Shown one piece after another: positions 34,667 through 44,991 of a stretch of 64,000 nt of DNA. The translations under genes and the position numbers were made by a program. The notes beneath the pieces are model-generated. The model saw nothing but the letters and a program-made list of their open reading frames with translations. It was not told the DNA's origin and made no database searches. Each line of letters opens with the position of its first letter. The first letter of the stretch is position 1. Origin of the DNA: Microbacterium sp. Nx66 (GTDB lineage: Bacteria > Actinomycetota > Actinomycetes > Actinomycetales > Microbacteriaceae); NCBI RefSeq assembly GCF_904066215.1, contig NZ_LR880474.1, positions 1,364,001-1,428,000 on the forward strand. Direction: 5' to 3'.

Positions 34667-35248
34667 TCACTCCGTCTCGAAGCTCGCGGCCATGCGGCCG
34701 ACCGTGTCGATGGCGCTCTCCAGCGTCGCGCGATCGAGGGGCCCCAGGGTGCGGGCCGCGGAGAGCAGGCCGAGCGTGGCACTGGACAACGCGAGAGCCA
34801 GGGCCTCGGGCTCCACGTCCGGCGCGATCCGGCCCTGCTCCTGCAGCTCACGGATCCCGGCGACGACCTGTTCGTGACGCATCCGGCACCGGGCGGGTGG
34901 CTGCGCGGCGACGTGCGCACCGAGCACTCCCGCGTCGTCGAGGAACGCGGCCGTCATGAGCTCGTCGCCGAGCAGGGCAGCAGCTGTGGCGCGGTAGAGG
35001 GCACTGAGCGAGGGCTGCGGTCCTGCGGTACGGGCGACCGCATCGGCGATCCGAGACGTGCCGCGCTGGAGCAGCGCGTCGAGGATGTCGCGCTTCGCCG
35101 CGAACTCCAGGTAGACCGCGCCCTTGCCGATGCCGGCCGCGCGTGCGATCGCGGCGACGCTCATGGCATCGAACCCGTGGGTCAGCACCATCCGCTCCGC
35201 GGCATCGAGGATGCGAGCGCGCCGGTCGGGCACGAGCGGCCTAGGCAT
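34667..35248 (-). CDS. TetR/AcrR family transcriptional regulator
   Basis: A 193-residue regulator with the TetR helix-turn-helix (RARILDAAERMVLTHGFDAMSVAAIARAAGIGKGAVYLEF, residues 10-50) and a helical ligand domain. ATG 35248 overlaps the stop of the upstream hydrolase by 8 bp, and its own stop is followed after one base by the next hydrolase. The perfect 12-bp inverted repeat at 36141-36178, just upstream of the operon, is its likely operator, so it would repress its own operon until a hydrolase substrate appears. Confidence 0.88.
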   Translation of the reverse strand: MPRPLVPDRRARILDAAERMVLTHGFDAMSVAAIARAAGIGKGAVYLEFAAKRDILDALLQRGTSRIADAVARTAGPQPSLSALYRATAAALLGDELMTAAFLDDAGVLGAHVAAQPPARCRMRHEQVVAGIRELQEQGRIAPDVEPEALALALSSATLGLLSAARTLGPLDRATLESAIDTVGRMAASFETE

Positions 35249-36131
35249 CGGAGCCTCGGGCGAACCAGTCCCGGAGGGCGGGGATCACGAGGTCGGGGCG
35301 GTCGCGTTGCACCCAGTGTCCGGCTCCCGGTGCCACCAGGAGCCGGCCGGCCGGCAGCGCGTCCGCCGCCTCCTCGATCCTCCGAAGAGGCACGCCGGAA
35401 TCCCGGTCGCCGTGCACGAGCAGGACGGGGACCCGGATCTCGGCGAGCCGGTCGCGGTAGTCGGTGCGGAGTCGCAGCGGTCGCACCTGATCCCGCTGCC
35501 AGTCGCCGAACGTCGTGAGGCCGGAGCCGGTCGCTGCCTCGGCGAGCACCGCATCGACGAGAGCCGGGTTGCGGGCGTCCGGGGAGTGCACGAGATCCTG
35601 GAGGCCGCGCATCATCGCCTTCCGGTCGCGCGCGTAGGCGCGTGTCATGGCGCCGAGCAGCCCCGAACGCAGGAGCAGGAATGTCGACAGGTGCGAGAGG
35701 GCACCGAGGCGTCCGTCCGTCAGCCGTGGCATCAGCCCGTAGCTGCCGAGGAGGGCGGCGGAGCGCGCAGCGTCCGGGCGGTCGAGGAGGTGGCCCAACG
35801 CCAACCCGGCACCCAGGGAGAGTCCGCCGACGACGTAGGCCTGCAGGTCGAGGGCATCGACGAGGTCGCCGACGTACTGCACCAGGCGCTCCTGCGTCAG
35901 CGGCGCTTCGAGGCGCGGACTGCGTCCGAACCCGGGGTGGTCCGGTGCCACGACGCGGTGTCCGGCGGCCGCCAACGCCGGTCCGACCTCGCCCCAGGAG
36001 AGTTCTGCACTGTCGGCGCCGCCGCCGTGCAGAAGGAGCACGGGCGGCTGCGTCTCCGCCGCGGGGCACCATTCCGCGACCGACACCCGCGCGCCGGGAA
36101 CGGTCACGGTGTGCCGTCGTGGTGCGGACAT
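35241..36131 (-). CDS. Alpha/beta-fold hydrolase, copy 2 of TetR-linked pair
   Basis: A 296-residue alpha/beta hydrolase with a complete triad: Ser105 in VGGLSLGAG, Asp in LLVHGDRDSGVP and His in APGAGHWVQRD; VLLLHGGGADSAE is the oxyanion loop. The lid between HLLDR and FGDWQRD resembles C-C bond hydrolases of aromatic degradation (MhpC/BphD type), but this is only suggestive. The start at ATG 36131, after GAGAGGGGG, replaces a much longer open frame. First gene of the operon, with the TetR operator 10 bp upstream of its start. Confidence 0.85.
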   Translation of the reverse strand: MSAPRRHTVTVPGARVSVAEWCPAAETQPPVLLLHGGGADSAELSWGEVGPALAAAGHRVVAPDHPGFGRSPRLEAPLTQERLVQYVGDLVDALDLQAYVVGGLSLGAGLALGHLLDRPDAARSAALLGSYGLMPRLTDGRLGALSHLSTFLLLRSGLLGAMTRAYARDRKAMMRGLQDLVHSPDARNPALVDAVLAEAATGSGLTTFGDWQRDQVRPLRLRTDYRDRLAEIRVPVLLVHGDRDSGVPLRRIEEAADALPAGRLLVAPGAGHWVQRDRPDLVIPALRDWFARGSDA

Positions 36132-36140
36132 GCGCCCCCT

Positions 36141-36178
36141 CTCGTTGTGACCACCATATCGATTGCGGTCACAACGAG
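36141..36178. promoter_or_regulatory. Probable TetR operator, 12-bp perfect inverted repeat
   Basis: CTCGTTGTGACC (36141-36152) and GGTCACAACGAG (36167-36178) are perfect inverted repeats separated by 14 bp. They lie between the hydrolase start (36131) and the yihY stop (36184), directly upstream of the hydrolase-TetR-hydrolase operon. Two half-sites spaced like this fit one or two TetR dimers. Confidence 0.7.
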
Positions 36179-36183
36179 GAAGG

Positions 36184-37257
36184 TCACTTCTTCTCGGCGG
36201 TGCCGTTCTCCTCGGCCGCCGCGCGCTGGGCGTCGCGCAGCTCGGCCGTGGCGATCTTGACGTCCACCTCGGCGCGCTGCAGCCGCCGCTGGACGAACGT
36301 GCGTGCGCCGAACCGCTCGTGCAGGCGGTCACCGCGCTCCTCCTCGGCCGTGACGATGTAGGCGCACGAGACGAGGATGATCTGGGTGGACAGCTGGAGC
36401 CAGATCAGCAGCGCGAGGAGCGAGGCGAACGAGGCGAGCAGGGGGTTGCTCGTCGCACCGCCGACGAAGAGCCCGGAGAGCTGCTGCAGCACGATCAGGC
36501 CGAAGGCGCCGAGGAAGGCGCCGCTCCACAACGACCGCGCAGCGGGTCGGACGCCGGACAGCAGGAGGAAGGCGCCCACGATCAGGGCCGCGTCGAGGAT
36601 GAACACCACGAGGAGCGACAGGATCCGGACCGTCCAGGCGAGCAGAGGGGAATCCGACGGCACCCCGAGCAGGTCGCCGATCCAGGTCACCCCGAGCTGT
36701 CCGATGAAGGTGATCCCGGCGGCGAGCACGAACGCGAGGCCGATGCCGATGCCGAGAAGCAGGTTGCGGACGATGACCCAGATCCACAGGATGTCCGCCT
36801 GGATCGTGCCGGCGATGGTCCGGATGGCCGTGCGGAGCGAGCCGATGGCGCCGAGCGCGGCACCGACCAGCGCGACGAGGGAGATGATGCCGGCGATCGA
36901 GAACGACGCCGGAGTCCGGAGGTCCTTCGTATCGATGACACCGCCCTCGCCGATGAGCCCGGGGACCGCGGACTGCACGGCGTCGATGATCGCGCGCCAG
37001 GCCTCCGGGTTTCCGGAGAGCCAGAGGGCCGCGAGCGAGAAGCCGAGGAGCACGCCGGCGAAGACGCTGAACAGGGCCCGGTAGGTCACGCTGTCGGCGA
37101 GCATCGGACCGCGGCGCTCGGAGTACAGCAGCACCGCCCTGACCGGGCGCCGGGCCAGGGCCCAAGCGATCACCGGTCCCGTGATGCGGGCGACGAGTCC
37201 CGGTCGGGCCGGGGCTGCGGAACGGTTCTCGGAGTCTCGCGTGTCGGTGTCTGCCAC
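36184..37257 (-). CDS. YihY/BrkB family membrane protein
   Basis: A 357-residue membrane protein with six helices and charged cytoplasmic ends. The DSVTYRALFSVFAGVLLGFSLAALW start and LWSGAFLGAFGLIVLQQLSGLFVGG segment are typical of the YihY/BrkB family (often mis-named ribonuclease BN). The function is unsettled; transport or envelope roles are proposed. The C-terminal 60 residues are Glu/Arg/Ala-rich. The start at ATG 37257 has TAGGGT exactly at -12 to -7, giving a likely leaderless transcript. Divergent from lysA. Confidence 0.85.
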   Translation of the reverse strand: MADTDTRDSENRSAAPARPGLVARITGPVIAWALARRPVRAVLLYSERRGPMLADSVTYRALFSVFAGVLLGFSLAALWLSGNPEAWRAIIDAVQSAVPGLIGEGGVIDTKDLRTPASFSIAGIISLVALVGAALGAIGSLRTAIRTIAGTIQADILWIWVIVRNLLLGIGIGLAFVLAAGITFIGQLGVTWIGDLLGVPSDSPLLAWTVRILSLLVVFILDAALIVGAFLLLSGVRPAARSLWSGAFLGAFGLIVLQQLSGLFVGGATSNPLLASFASLLALLIWLQLSTQIILVSCAYIVTAEEERGDRLHERFGARTFVQRRLQRAEVDVKIATAELRDAQRAAAEENGTAEKK

Positions 37258-37361
37258 GCCCCCACCCTATGAGCCGCTCGGCACCCCTCCCCAGGGGGTT
37301 GACGCGGCGTGTCACCATGACCAGGCGGGGACAGGGGGTGCCCTAGAATCGGGGCAACTCG

Positions 37362-38822
37362 ATGTGCGCCTCCGCCCGAGATCCGTCCCACGATTGGTGT
37401 TCCGTGCTCGACTCTGCCGCCACGCTCGCTCCGGATTGGCTCGTCGTCCCCGACGACCCGAACGATCTCGCGGTCGGGGTCTGGCCGTCCTCCACGGAGC
37501 GCGACGAGGACGGAGCCCTCGTGCTGGCGGGTGTGACGGCGCCGGAGCTCGTCCGGGCCTACGGCACGCCGCTCCTCGTGCTCGACGAAGACGAGGTGCG
37601 CCGCCGCGCCAGGGCCTTCCGCGACGCTTTCGACCGCGCCGCCTCCGCCCACGGCACGACCGCGCAGGTGTACTACGCGGGCAAGGCGTTCCTGTGCACG
37701 ACGGTCGCCCGGTGGGTCGTCGACGAGGGGCTCCGCATCGACGTGTGCACCGGCGGCGAGCTCGAAGTCGCCCTCGCCGCGGGGGTCGCTCCGGCCTCGC
37801 TCGGCTTCCACGGCAACAACAAGTCGGTCGCCGAGCTCGAGCGCGCGGTCGCCCTCGGCGTGGGGACGATCGTCGTCGACAGCGCGATCGAGATCGAGCG
37901 CCTGGCCGCCATCACCGCCCGCACCGACTCCGTGCAGCGCGTCATGGTCCGGGTCATCAGCGGCGTACACGCCGAGACCCACGACTTCCTCGCCACAGCG
38001 CACGAGGACCAGAAGTTCGGCTTCCCGCTCGCCGAGGCGGAGGTCGCCGTGGCACGGATCCGCGAGATCCCCGGGCTGGAGTTCGCCGGACTGCACTGCC
38101 ACATCGGCTCCCAGATCTTCGGCGTGGCCGGCTTCCGCGAGTCCGCCTCCCGCGTGCTCGAACTGCACGCCGCCCTCCTCGAGGACGGCCCCGTGCCGCA
38201 GCTGAACCTCGGCGGCGGGTTCGGCATCGCCTACACCCGCATCGACGACCCCACCCCCATCGACGAGCTCGCCGGCGGCATCGTCGCGGCGGTGGCCGAG
38301 GGCTGCGCGGCGCGCGGCATCCCCGTGCCGGCGCTGTCGTTCGAGCCCGGGCGTGCGATCGTCGGCACCGCGGGCGTGACGCTCTACGAGGTCGGCACGA
38401 CGAAGGACGTCACGGTCGCCTCGGGGGCGACCCGGCGTTACGTCAGCGTCGACGGCGGGATGAGTGACAACGCCCGCACGGCCCTCTACGGCGCCAGCTA
38501 CTCCGCCCGCCTGGCCTCGCGCGCGGGCACGGGCGACCCGCAGTTGAGCCGGGTGGTCGGCAAGCACTGCGAGTCCGGCGACATCGTCGTCGATCACGAA
38601 TATCTGCCCGGCGACGTCGCCCCGGGGGACCTGCTCGCGGTGCCCGCGACGGGCGCGTACTGCGCCTCTCTCGCGAGCAACTACAACCACGTCCCGCGGC
38701 CGCCGATCGTGGCGGTGCGCGAGGGCCGCTCGCGGGTGATCGTCCGCGGCGAGACCGTCCACGACCTGCTGGCCCGCGACGCGGGCATCGACGGGGCGCA
38801 CGCCCCCGAGGGAGCACGATGA
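37362..38822 (+). CDS. lysA: Diaminopimelate decarboxylase
   Basis: A 486-residue fold-III PLP enzyme for the last step of lysine synthesis (meso-diaminopimelate to lysine). The PLP lysine is in QVYYAGKAFL (about residue 108), the HIGSQIFG and LGGGFGIAY blocks bind phosphate, and HCESGDIV and GAYCASLASNYN come from the dimer active site. TAGAAT (37344-37349) is a probable -10, leaving a leader of about six bases before ATG 37362; GTG 37404 is a weaker alternative without Shine-Dalgarno. It begins the lysA-hom-thrB group: 21 bp separate it from hom. Confidence 0.96.
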   Translation: MCASARDPSHDWCSVLDSAATLAPDWLVVPDDPNDLAVGVWPSSTERDEDGALVLAGVTAPELVRAYGTPLLVLDEDEVRRRARAFRDAFDRAASAHGTTAQVYYAGKAFLCTTVARWVVDEGLRIDVCTGGELEVALAAGVAPASLGFHGNNKSVAELERAVALGVGTIVVDSAIEIERLAAITARTDSVQRVMVRVISGVHAETHDFLATAHEDQKFGFPLAEAEVAVARIREIPGLEFAGLHCHIGSQIFGVAGFRESASRVLELHAALLEDGPVPQLNLGGGFGIAYTRIDDPTPIDELAGGIVAAVAEGCAARGIPVPALSFEPGRAIVGTAGVTLYEVGTTKDVTVASGATRRYVSVDGGMSDNARTALYGASYSARLASRAGTGDPQLSRVVGKHCESGDIVVDHEYLPGDVAPGDLLAVPATGAYCASLASNYNHVPRPPIVAVREGRSRVIVRGETVHDLLARDAGIDGAHAPEGAR

Positions 38823-38843
38823 CCCACCCCAGAAGGAGCACCC

Positions 38844-40148
38844 ATGACTGACTACAGACGACTTCGCGTGGCGCTGCTGGGCGCCGGAGCCGTCGGCTCC
38901 CAGGTGGCGGCCCTCCTGCTCCGCCACGGCGACGAGCTGGCCGACCGCGCGGGTGCCGCGCTGGAGCTGGCGGGCATCGCGGTGCGCAACCTCGACGCGC
39001 CCCGCGACGTCGAGCTGCCGAAGGAGCTCTTCACGACCGATGCCGAGTCGCTCATCCTCGGCGCCGACATCGTGATCGAACTGATCGGCGGGATCGAGCC
39101 CGCCCGCACGAACATCCTCCAGGCCATCGGCTCCGGCGCCGACGTGGTCACCGCCAACAAGGCGCTGCTGGCGACCCACGGGCCGGAGCTGTTCGAGGCC
39201 GCGGATCGCGTCGGCGCATCGGTGTACTACGAGGCGGCGGCCGCCGGCGCCATCCCGATCATCCGTCCGCTGCGCGACTCGCTCGCCGGCGACCGCGTCG
39301 TGCGCATCATGGGCATCGTCAACGGCACCACGAACTACATCCTCGACCGGATGGACACCGAGGGCGCCGACTTCGCCGACGTGCTCGCCGACGCGCAGCG
39401 CCTGGGGTATGCGGAGGCCGACCCCACCGCCGACGTGGAGGGCTACGACGCCGCGCAGAAGGCCGCGATCCTCGCCAGCCTCGCTTTCCACACCGCGGTG
39501 CCGCTGGAGGCGGTGCATCGCGAGGGCATCACCTCGATCACCGCGTCGATGATCGAGGAGGCCCGCGCGGCCGGCTTCGTCATCAAGCTGCTCGCCGTCT
39601 GCGAGCGGATCGAGGCGAACGGCGCCGAGTCCATCTCGGTGCGGGTCTACCCGGCACTCGTCCCCGTGTCCCACCCGCTCGCCTCCGTGCACGGTGCCAA
39701 CAACGCCGTCTTCGTCGAGGCGGAGGCCGCCGGCTCTCTCATGTTCTACGGGGCGGGCGCCGGCGGCGTGCAGACGGCCTCGGCCGTCCTCGGCGACGTC
39801 GTCTCCGCTGCGCGTCGGCATATCGCGGGCGGCGTCGGCGTGGGCGAGTCCACCCGGGCGAATCTCCCCGTCGTGCCCATCGGCCACGTCACCACGCGAT
39901 ACCAGATCACCCTCGAGGTCTCCGACGCCCCCGGCGTGCTCGCGACCGTGGCGGGCATCCTCAGCGACGGCGGAGTGTCCGTCGCGACCGTCGTCCAGAC
40001 CGTCGAGGGCGAGGACGAGCCGACCGCGCGCCTCATCATCGGCACGCACCGTGCGACCGAGCAGGCCCTCAGCGACACGGTGGACGTGCTGGCCGACAGC
40101 GATGTCGTCGCCCGCGTGGTGTCCGTCCTCCGGGTGGAAGGCGAGTGA
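38844..40148 (+). CDS. hom: Homoserine dehydrogenase
   Basis: A 434-residue enzyme that reduces aspartate semialdehyde to homoserine with NAD(P)H. The nucleotide site is VALLGAGAVGSQVA; ADIVIELIGGIEPA, the GTTNYILDRM motif and YAEADPTADVEGYDAAQKAAILA form the catalytic core. An ACT domain fills the last about 80 residues (ITLEVSDAPGVLATVAGIL), expected to bind threonine for feedback control. AAGGAG lies 6 nt before ATG 38844. Its stop overlaps the thrB GTG in GTGA. Confidence 0.97.
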   Translation: MTDYRRLRVALLGAGAVGSQVAALLLRHGDELADRAGAALELAGIAVRNLDAPRDVELPKELFTTDAESLILGADIVIELIGGIEPARTNILQAIGSGADVVTANKALLATHGPELFEAADRVGASVYYEAAAAGAIPIIRPLRDSLAGDRVVRIMGIVNGTTNYILDRMDTEGADFADVLADAQRLGYAEADPTADVEGYDAAQKAAILASLAFHTAVPLEAVHREGITSITASMIEEARAAGFVIKLLAVCERIEANGAESISVRVYPALVPVSHPLASVHGANNAVFVEAEAAGSLMFYGAGAGGVQTASAVLGDVVSAARRHIAGGVGVGESTRANLPVVPIGHVTTRYQITLEVSDAPGVLATVAGILSDGGVSVATVVQTVEGEDEPTARLIIGTHRATEQALSDTVDVLADSDVVARVVSVLRVEGE

Positions 40149-41119
40149 CCACGGTGACGGCTACGGCTCCCGCTCCCGAGGAGCACGGCGCCCGCATCGG
40201 CCGCACGGTCGAGGTGACGGTGCCGGCGACGAGCGCCAATCTCGGCCCCGGCTTCGACACGCTCGGCCTGGCCCTGAGTATCTACGACCGTCTCGAGGTG
40301 ACCGCTCTGCCGGAGGGGGAGCTCGAGATCGAGGTCTCCGGTTCGGGCGCCGCCGACATCCCACGGGATGCGTCCAACCTCATCGTCCGGACGATCGCCT
40401 ACGTCTTCGCGGATGTCGGCAGGCCGATGCCCGGCCTGCGCATCGTGGCCGAGAACGCGGTCCCGCACGGCCGCGGCCTGGGGTCCTCCGGTGCGGCCGT
40501 CGCTGCCGGCGTGCTCGCGGCGAAGGGGCTGATGGCCGGCGACGTCGACCTCTCCGACACCGATCTGCTGCGCCTCGCGACCGAGCTCGAGGGCCACCCG
40601 GACAACGTGGCGCCCGCGCTGTTCGGCGGGCTCACGATCGCGTGGATGGGGGAGCGGGGTCCGCAGCACAAGAAGCTCCTCGTGCATCGGGGCGTCTCGC
40701 CCCTGGTCCTCGTCCCCGCGTACACGATGTCGACCTCGCAGGCCCGCTCGCTGCAGCCGCCGCACGTCTCCACGGCCGACGCCGTGTTCAACGTGTCCCG
40801 GTCGGCTCTGCTCATCGCGGCGCTGATGCAGAGCCCGGAGCTGCTGCTGGACGCGACCGCCGACCGCCTGCACCAGGACTACCGCGCCGGCGCCATGCCC
40901 GAGACGCAGCGCCTCGTGCAGGCGCTGCGGGCCGCCGGATTCGCCGCCGTCGTCTCCGGCGCCGGCCCCAGTGTGCTCGTCCTCGCGGACGGTCCGGGCA
41001 GTCGCCTGGACGCCGTCGAGGTGGCCAATCGGGTGACCGACACCCCGTGGGAGGCGCTCCTGCTCGCCGTCGACGTCCGTGGTGGTACAGTGGGGGATCG
41101 AGCGGAGGGCTCCACGTAG
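40145..41119 (+). CDS. thrB: Homoserine kinase
   Basis: A 324-residue GHMP kinase that phosphorylates homoserine in threonine synthesis. The N-terminal VTVPATSANLGPGFDTLGLAL, the ATP-binding PHGRGLGSSGAAVAAGVLAA and the GAGPSVLVL block near the end are diagnostic. It starts with GTG 40145 overlapping the hom stop by four bases, so translation is coupled. thrC is not in the window. TACAGT at 41086-41091, inside its 3' end, may be the -10 of the rho promoter. Confidence 0.96.
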   Translation: MTTVTATAPAPEEHGARIGRTVEVTVPATSANLGPGFDTLGLALSIYDRLEVTALPEGELEIEVSGSGAADIPRDASNLIVRTIAYVFADVGRPMPGLRIVAENAVPHGRGLGSSGAAVAAGVLAAKGLMAGDVDLSDTDLLRLATELEGHPDNVAPALFGGLTIAWMGERGPQHKKLLVHRGVSPLVLVPAYTMSTSQARSLQPPHVSTADAVFNVSRSALLIAALMQSPELLLDATADRLHQDYRAGAMPETQRLVQALRAAGFAAVVSGAGPSVLVLADGPGSRLDAVEVANRVTDTPWEALLLAVDVRGGTVGDRAEGST

Positions 41120-41193
41120 CATTCGTGAATCTGGCCCCATTGCATCTCTTGCAAGACCCGCACGCAAACCCCTGAGGCCCAAGTGCCGAGGCT

Positions 41194-41214
41194 GGCTGAC
41201 GCCGAGCGTCAGCC
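41194..41214 (+). promoter_or_regulatory. Hairpin in the rho leader
   Basis: GGCTGACG-CCGAG-CGTCAGCC is a perfect 8-bp stem in the 164-bp gap before rho. Rho genes are commonly autoregulated by Rho-dependent attenuation in their leaders, which fits a structured leader here; no direct Rho site can be shown by eye. Confidence 0.4.
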
Positions 41215-41283
41215 CGTGCGATCGTGCGCAGCACCCGTTGTGCGCGTTCACGCTCATTTCCCATGACCTATAAGGGAGTACTC

Positions 41284-43233
41284 GTGGAGAACCTCTCCGA
41301 GACCCAGAACGATCAGGCGGCTCCGACCGCCGACGCCCCCGTCGCCGCGCAGGCGACCGAGTCCGCTCCGGCCAAGAAGCGCGCGCCGCGCCGGGCGAGC
41401 ACCGCGACGGCCGCTGCCAAGGCCGCCAAGGCGGAGGAGTCCGGCACCGCCGATGCTCCCGCCGCTGCCGGCGACTCCGCCGAGGGGGCAGAAGCCGCGC
41501 CCAAGGCGAAGGCTCCGCGCCGCACCCGCGCGAAGAAGGCGGACGCCGAGGCCCCCGCCGAGACCGCCGCCGCCGAGCCGGCGCCTGCTGCCGAGGCCGC
41601 CGAGGCACCGGCCGAGGCCCCGAAGTCCGGACGCGGCCGTCGCACGAAGAAGGCGGACGCCGAGGCCCCCGAGGCGAAGACCGAGAAGGCCGAGGCGGCA
41701 CCGGCCGACGGCGCGACCGAGACGGCCGACGCGGGCACCGCCCAGGGCGGCCGCACCAAGAACGACGCGGCGAAGAACGAGCCGAAGAACGACGGCGCTG
41801 CCGCGAAGAACGAGGCCGAGGCGGACGCCCCCGCGAAGGACGCGTCCGGCGAGGGAGACAACGGCGACGAGCAGGGTGGTCGAGGCCGCAGCCGCAACCG
41901 CAACCGCAACCGCGGCCGCGGGCAGGGCGGCGGTCAGGAGCAGGCGCAGAACGCACCGGCCGACGACGACCAGTCCGGCAACGGCAGCGGGCGCAACCGT
42001 CAGCGCAACAAGCGTCGCGGCGCCGGCCCTGTCGACGAGTTCGAGACCGAGATCACCGAGGACGACGTCCTCATCCCGATCGCCGGCATCCTCGACGTGC
42101 TCGACAACTACGCCTTCGTGCGCACCACCGGCTACCTCGCCGGGCCCAGCGACGTCTACGTCTCGCTCGGCCAGGTCAAGAAGTACAACCTCCGCAAGGG
42201 CGACGCGGTCGTCGGCTCCATCAAGCAGCCGCGCGAAGGCGAGCAGCAGGGCCGCCAGAAGTACAACGCCCTCGTCAAGGTCGACTCCATCAACGGCCTC
42301 TCGGTCGACGACGCGGCCACCCGCGTGGAGTTCGGCAAGCTCACGCCGCTCTACCCGCAGGAGCGTCTGCGCCTGGAGACGGCTCCGGAGAAGCTGACGC
42401 AGCGCATCATCGACCTCGTCGCACCGATCGGCAAGGGCCAGCGCGGCCTGATCGTCGCGCCCCCCAAGGCCGGCAAGACGATCGTCCTGCAGCAGATCGC
42501 CAACGCGATCGCGCAGAACAACCCCGAGGTGCACCTCATGGTCGTGCTCGTCGACGAGCGCCCCGAAGAGGTCACCGACATGGAGCGCACGGTGAAGGGC
42601 GAGGTCATCGCCTCCACCTTCGACCGGCCAGCCGAAGACCACACGACGGTCGCCGAGCTCGCGATCGAGCGCGCCAAGCGCCTCGTCGAGCTGGGCCGCG
42701 ACGTGGTCGTGCTGCTCGACTCGATCACCCGCCTCGGACGCGCGTACAACCTGGCCGCTCCGGCGTCCGGCCGCGTCCTCACCGGTGGCGTCGACGCATC
42801 CGCGCTCTACCCGCCGAAGCGCTTCTTCGGTGCCGCCCGCAACATCGAGAACGGCGGATCCCTCACGATCCTCGCCACCGCGCTCGTCGAGACCGGCTCC
42901 AAGATGGACGAGGTCATCTTCGAGGAGTTCAAGGGCACCGGCAACAGCGAGCTGCGCCTGTCCCGCCAGCTCGCCGACAAGCGCATCTTCCCGGCGGTGG
43001 ACGTGAACGCGTCCAGCACCCGCCGCGAGGAGATGCTCCTCTCCGCCGACGAGGTCAAGATCACCTGGAAGCTGCGCCGCGCTCTCGCCGGCCTCGACCC
43101 GCAGCAGGCGCTGGAGGTCGTGCTCGGCAAGCTCAAGGAGACCCACTCCAACGTGGAGTTCCTCGTTCAGATGCAGAAGTCGATCCCGACGCTGCCCTCG
43201 GGCGCCCACGGGCACGACAACAACATCCGCTGA
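41284..43233 (+). CDS. rho: Transcription termination factor Rho, actinobacterial long form
   Basis: A 649-residue RNA-dependent ATPase that ends transcription. The first about 255 residues are a disordered extension: alternating Ala/Glu/Lys blocks (AKKADAEAP repeated), then a basic Arg/Asn/Gly-rich part ([16 protein letters not shown]) known in high-GC Rho proteins to add RNA binding. The S1-like primary RNA site is [27 protein letters not shown], Walker A APPKAGKT (about residues 391-398), then [14 protein letters not shown] and the Q/R loops. GTG 41284 with AAGGGAG 5 nt upstream is chosen over ATG 41263. prfA follows after 8 bp. Confidence 0.96.
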   Translation: MENLSETQNDQAAPTADAPVAAQATESAPAKKRAPRRASTATAAAKAAKAEESGTADAPAAAGDSAEGAEAAPKAKAPRRTRAKKADAEAPAETAAAEPAPAAEAAEAPAEAPKSGRGRRTKKADAEAPEAKTEKAEAAPADGATETADAGTAQGGRTKNDAAKNEPKNDGAAAKNEAEADAPAKDASGEGDNGDEQGGRGRSRNRNRNRGRGQGGGQEQAQNAPADDDQSGNGSGRNRQRNKRRGAGPVDEFETEITEDDVLIPIAGILDVLDNYAFVRTTGYLAGPSDVYVSLGQVKKYNLRKGDAVVGSIKQPREGEQQGRQKYNALVKVDSINGLSVDDAATRVEFGKLTPLYPQERLRLETAPEKLTQRIIDLVAPIGKGQRGLIVAPPKAGKTIVLQQIANAIAQNNPEVHLMVVLVDERPEEVTDMERTVKGEVIASTFDRPAEDHTTVAELAIERAKRLVELGRDVVVLLDSITRLGRAYNLAAPASGRVLTGGVDASALYPPKRFFGAARNIENGGSLTILATALVETGSKMDEVIFEEFKGTGNSELRLSRQLADKRIFPAVDVNASSTRREEMLLSADEVKITWKLRRALAGLDPQQALEVVLGKLKETHSNVEFLVQMQKSIPTLPSGAHGHDNNIR

Positions 43234-43241
43234 GGCCCGAC

Positions 43242-44321
<1,080 letters not shown>

Positions 44322-44337
44322 GCGGCCGCCCACCGCG

Positions 44338-44991
44338 TCACGTGCGCGTCGCGTACCGGTGCTCGGGCCGTCCGGTCGATCCGTACCGCAACCGCACCTC
44401 GACGATCGTCCGTGCGGCGAGAGCCGCGAGGTGCCGTTGCGCGGTGGCCCGTGAGATGCCGACCCGCTCGGCGACCTCCGCGGCCGAGGACTCGCCGTCT
44501 CCGAGCGCTGCGAGCACGCGCTGCTCGGTGGCCGAGCGCGATAGGGACACCGGCTCGCCGCCGCCGTGCAGGATCGCGAGCGCCCGGTCCACGTCCTCCT
44601 GCGTGAGGGGCCGCTCACCCGCGAGCAGGTTGCGATAGCGCAGGTACCGGTCGAGGAGGCCGGTCAGTCCGCGACGGTCGAACGGTTTCACGAGATAGCC
44701 GATCGCGCCGGCCCGCAGGGCTCGTCGCACGGTGGGCGCGTCGTCCGCGGCGGAGATGAGGATCGCGTCCACCCCGACCTCGCGGACGAGTCCGATGCCG
44801 TCGCCGTCGGGGAGGTAGACGTCGGCGAGCAGCAGGTCGGGGCGTGTCGAGCGCACGAGGTCGCGAGCCTCGCCACAGGAGCGCGCGGTTCCGGTCACGG
44901 TGTATCCGGGATGGTCGTCCACGACCGCCCGATGCAGGTCGGCCACCCGGAAGTCGTCGTCGAGGATGAGCGCACGCAGCGGTTCCGTCAC
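44338..44991 (-). CDS. CitB/DcuR-type response regulator
   Basis: A 217-residue regulator. The receiver domain has the acidic pocket LILDDDF, phosphoacceptor Asp57 in [13 protein letters not shown] and the lysine in GYLVKPFDR. The C-terminal part has a helix-turn-helix ([25 protein letters not shown]) like CitB/DcuR. The start is GTG 44991 behind AAGGAGG, overlapping the kinase stop in GTGA. With the kinase it should control the divergent CitMHS transporter in response to an extracellular di- or tricarboxylate. Confidence 0.9.
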   Translation of the reverse strand: MTEPLRALILDDDFRVADLHRAVVDDHPGYTVTGTARSCGEARDLVRSTRPDLLLADVYLPDGDGIGLVREVGVDAILISAADDAPTVRRALRAGAIGYLVKPFDRRGLTGLLDRYLRYRNLLAGERPLTQEDVDRALAILHGGGEPVSLSRSATEQRVLAALGDGESSAAEVAERVGISRATAQRHLAALAARTIVEVRLRYGSTGRPEHRYATRT

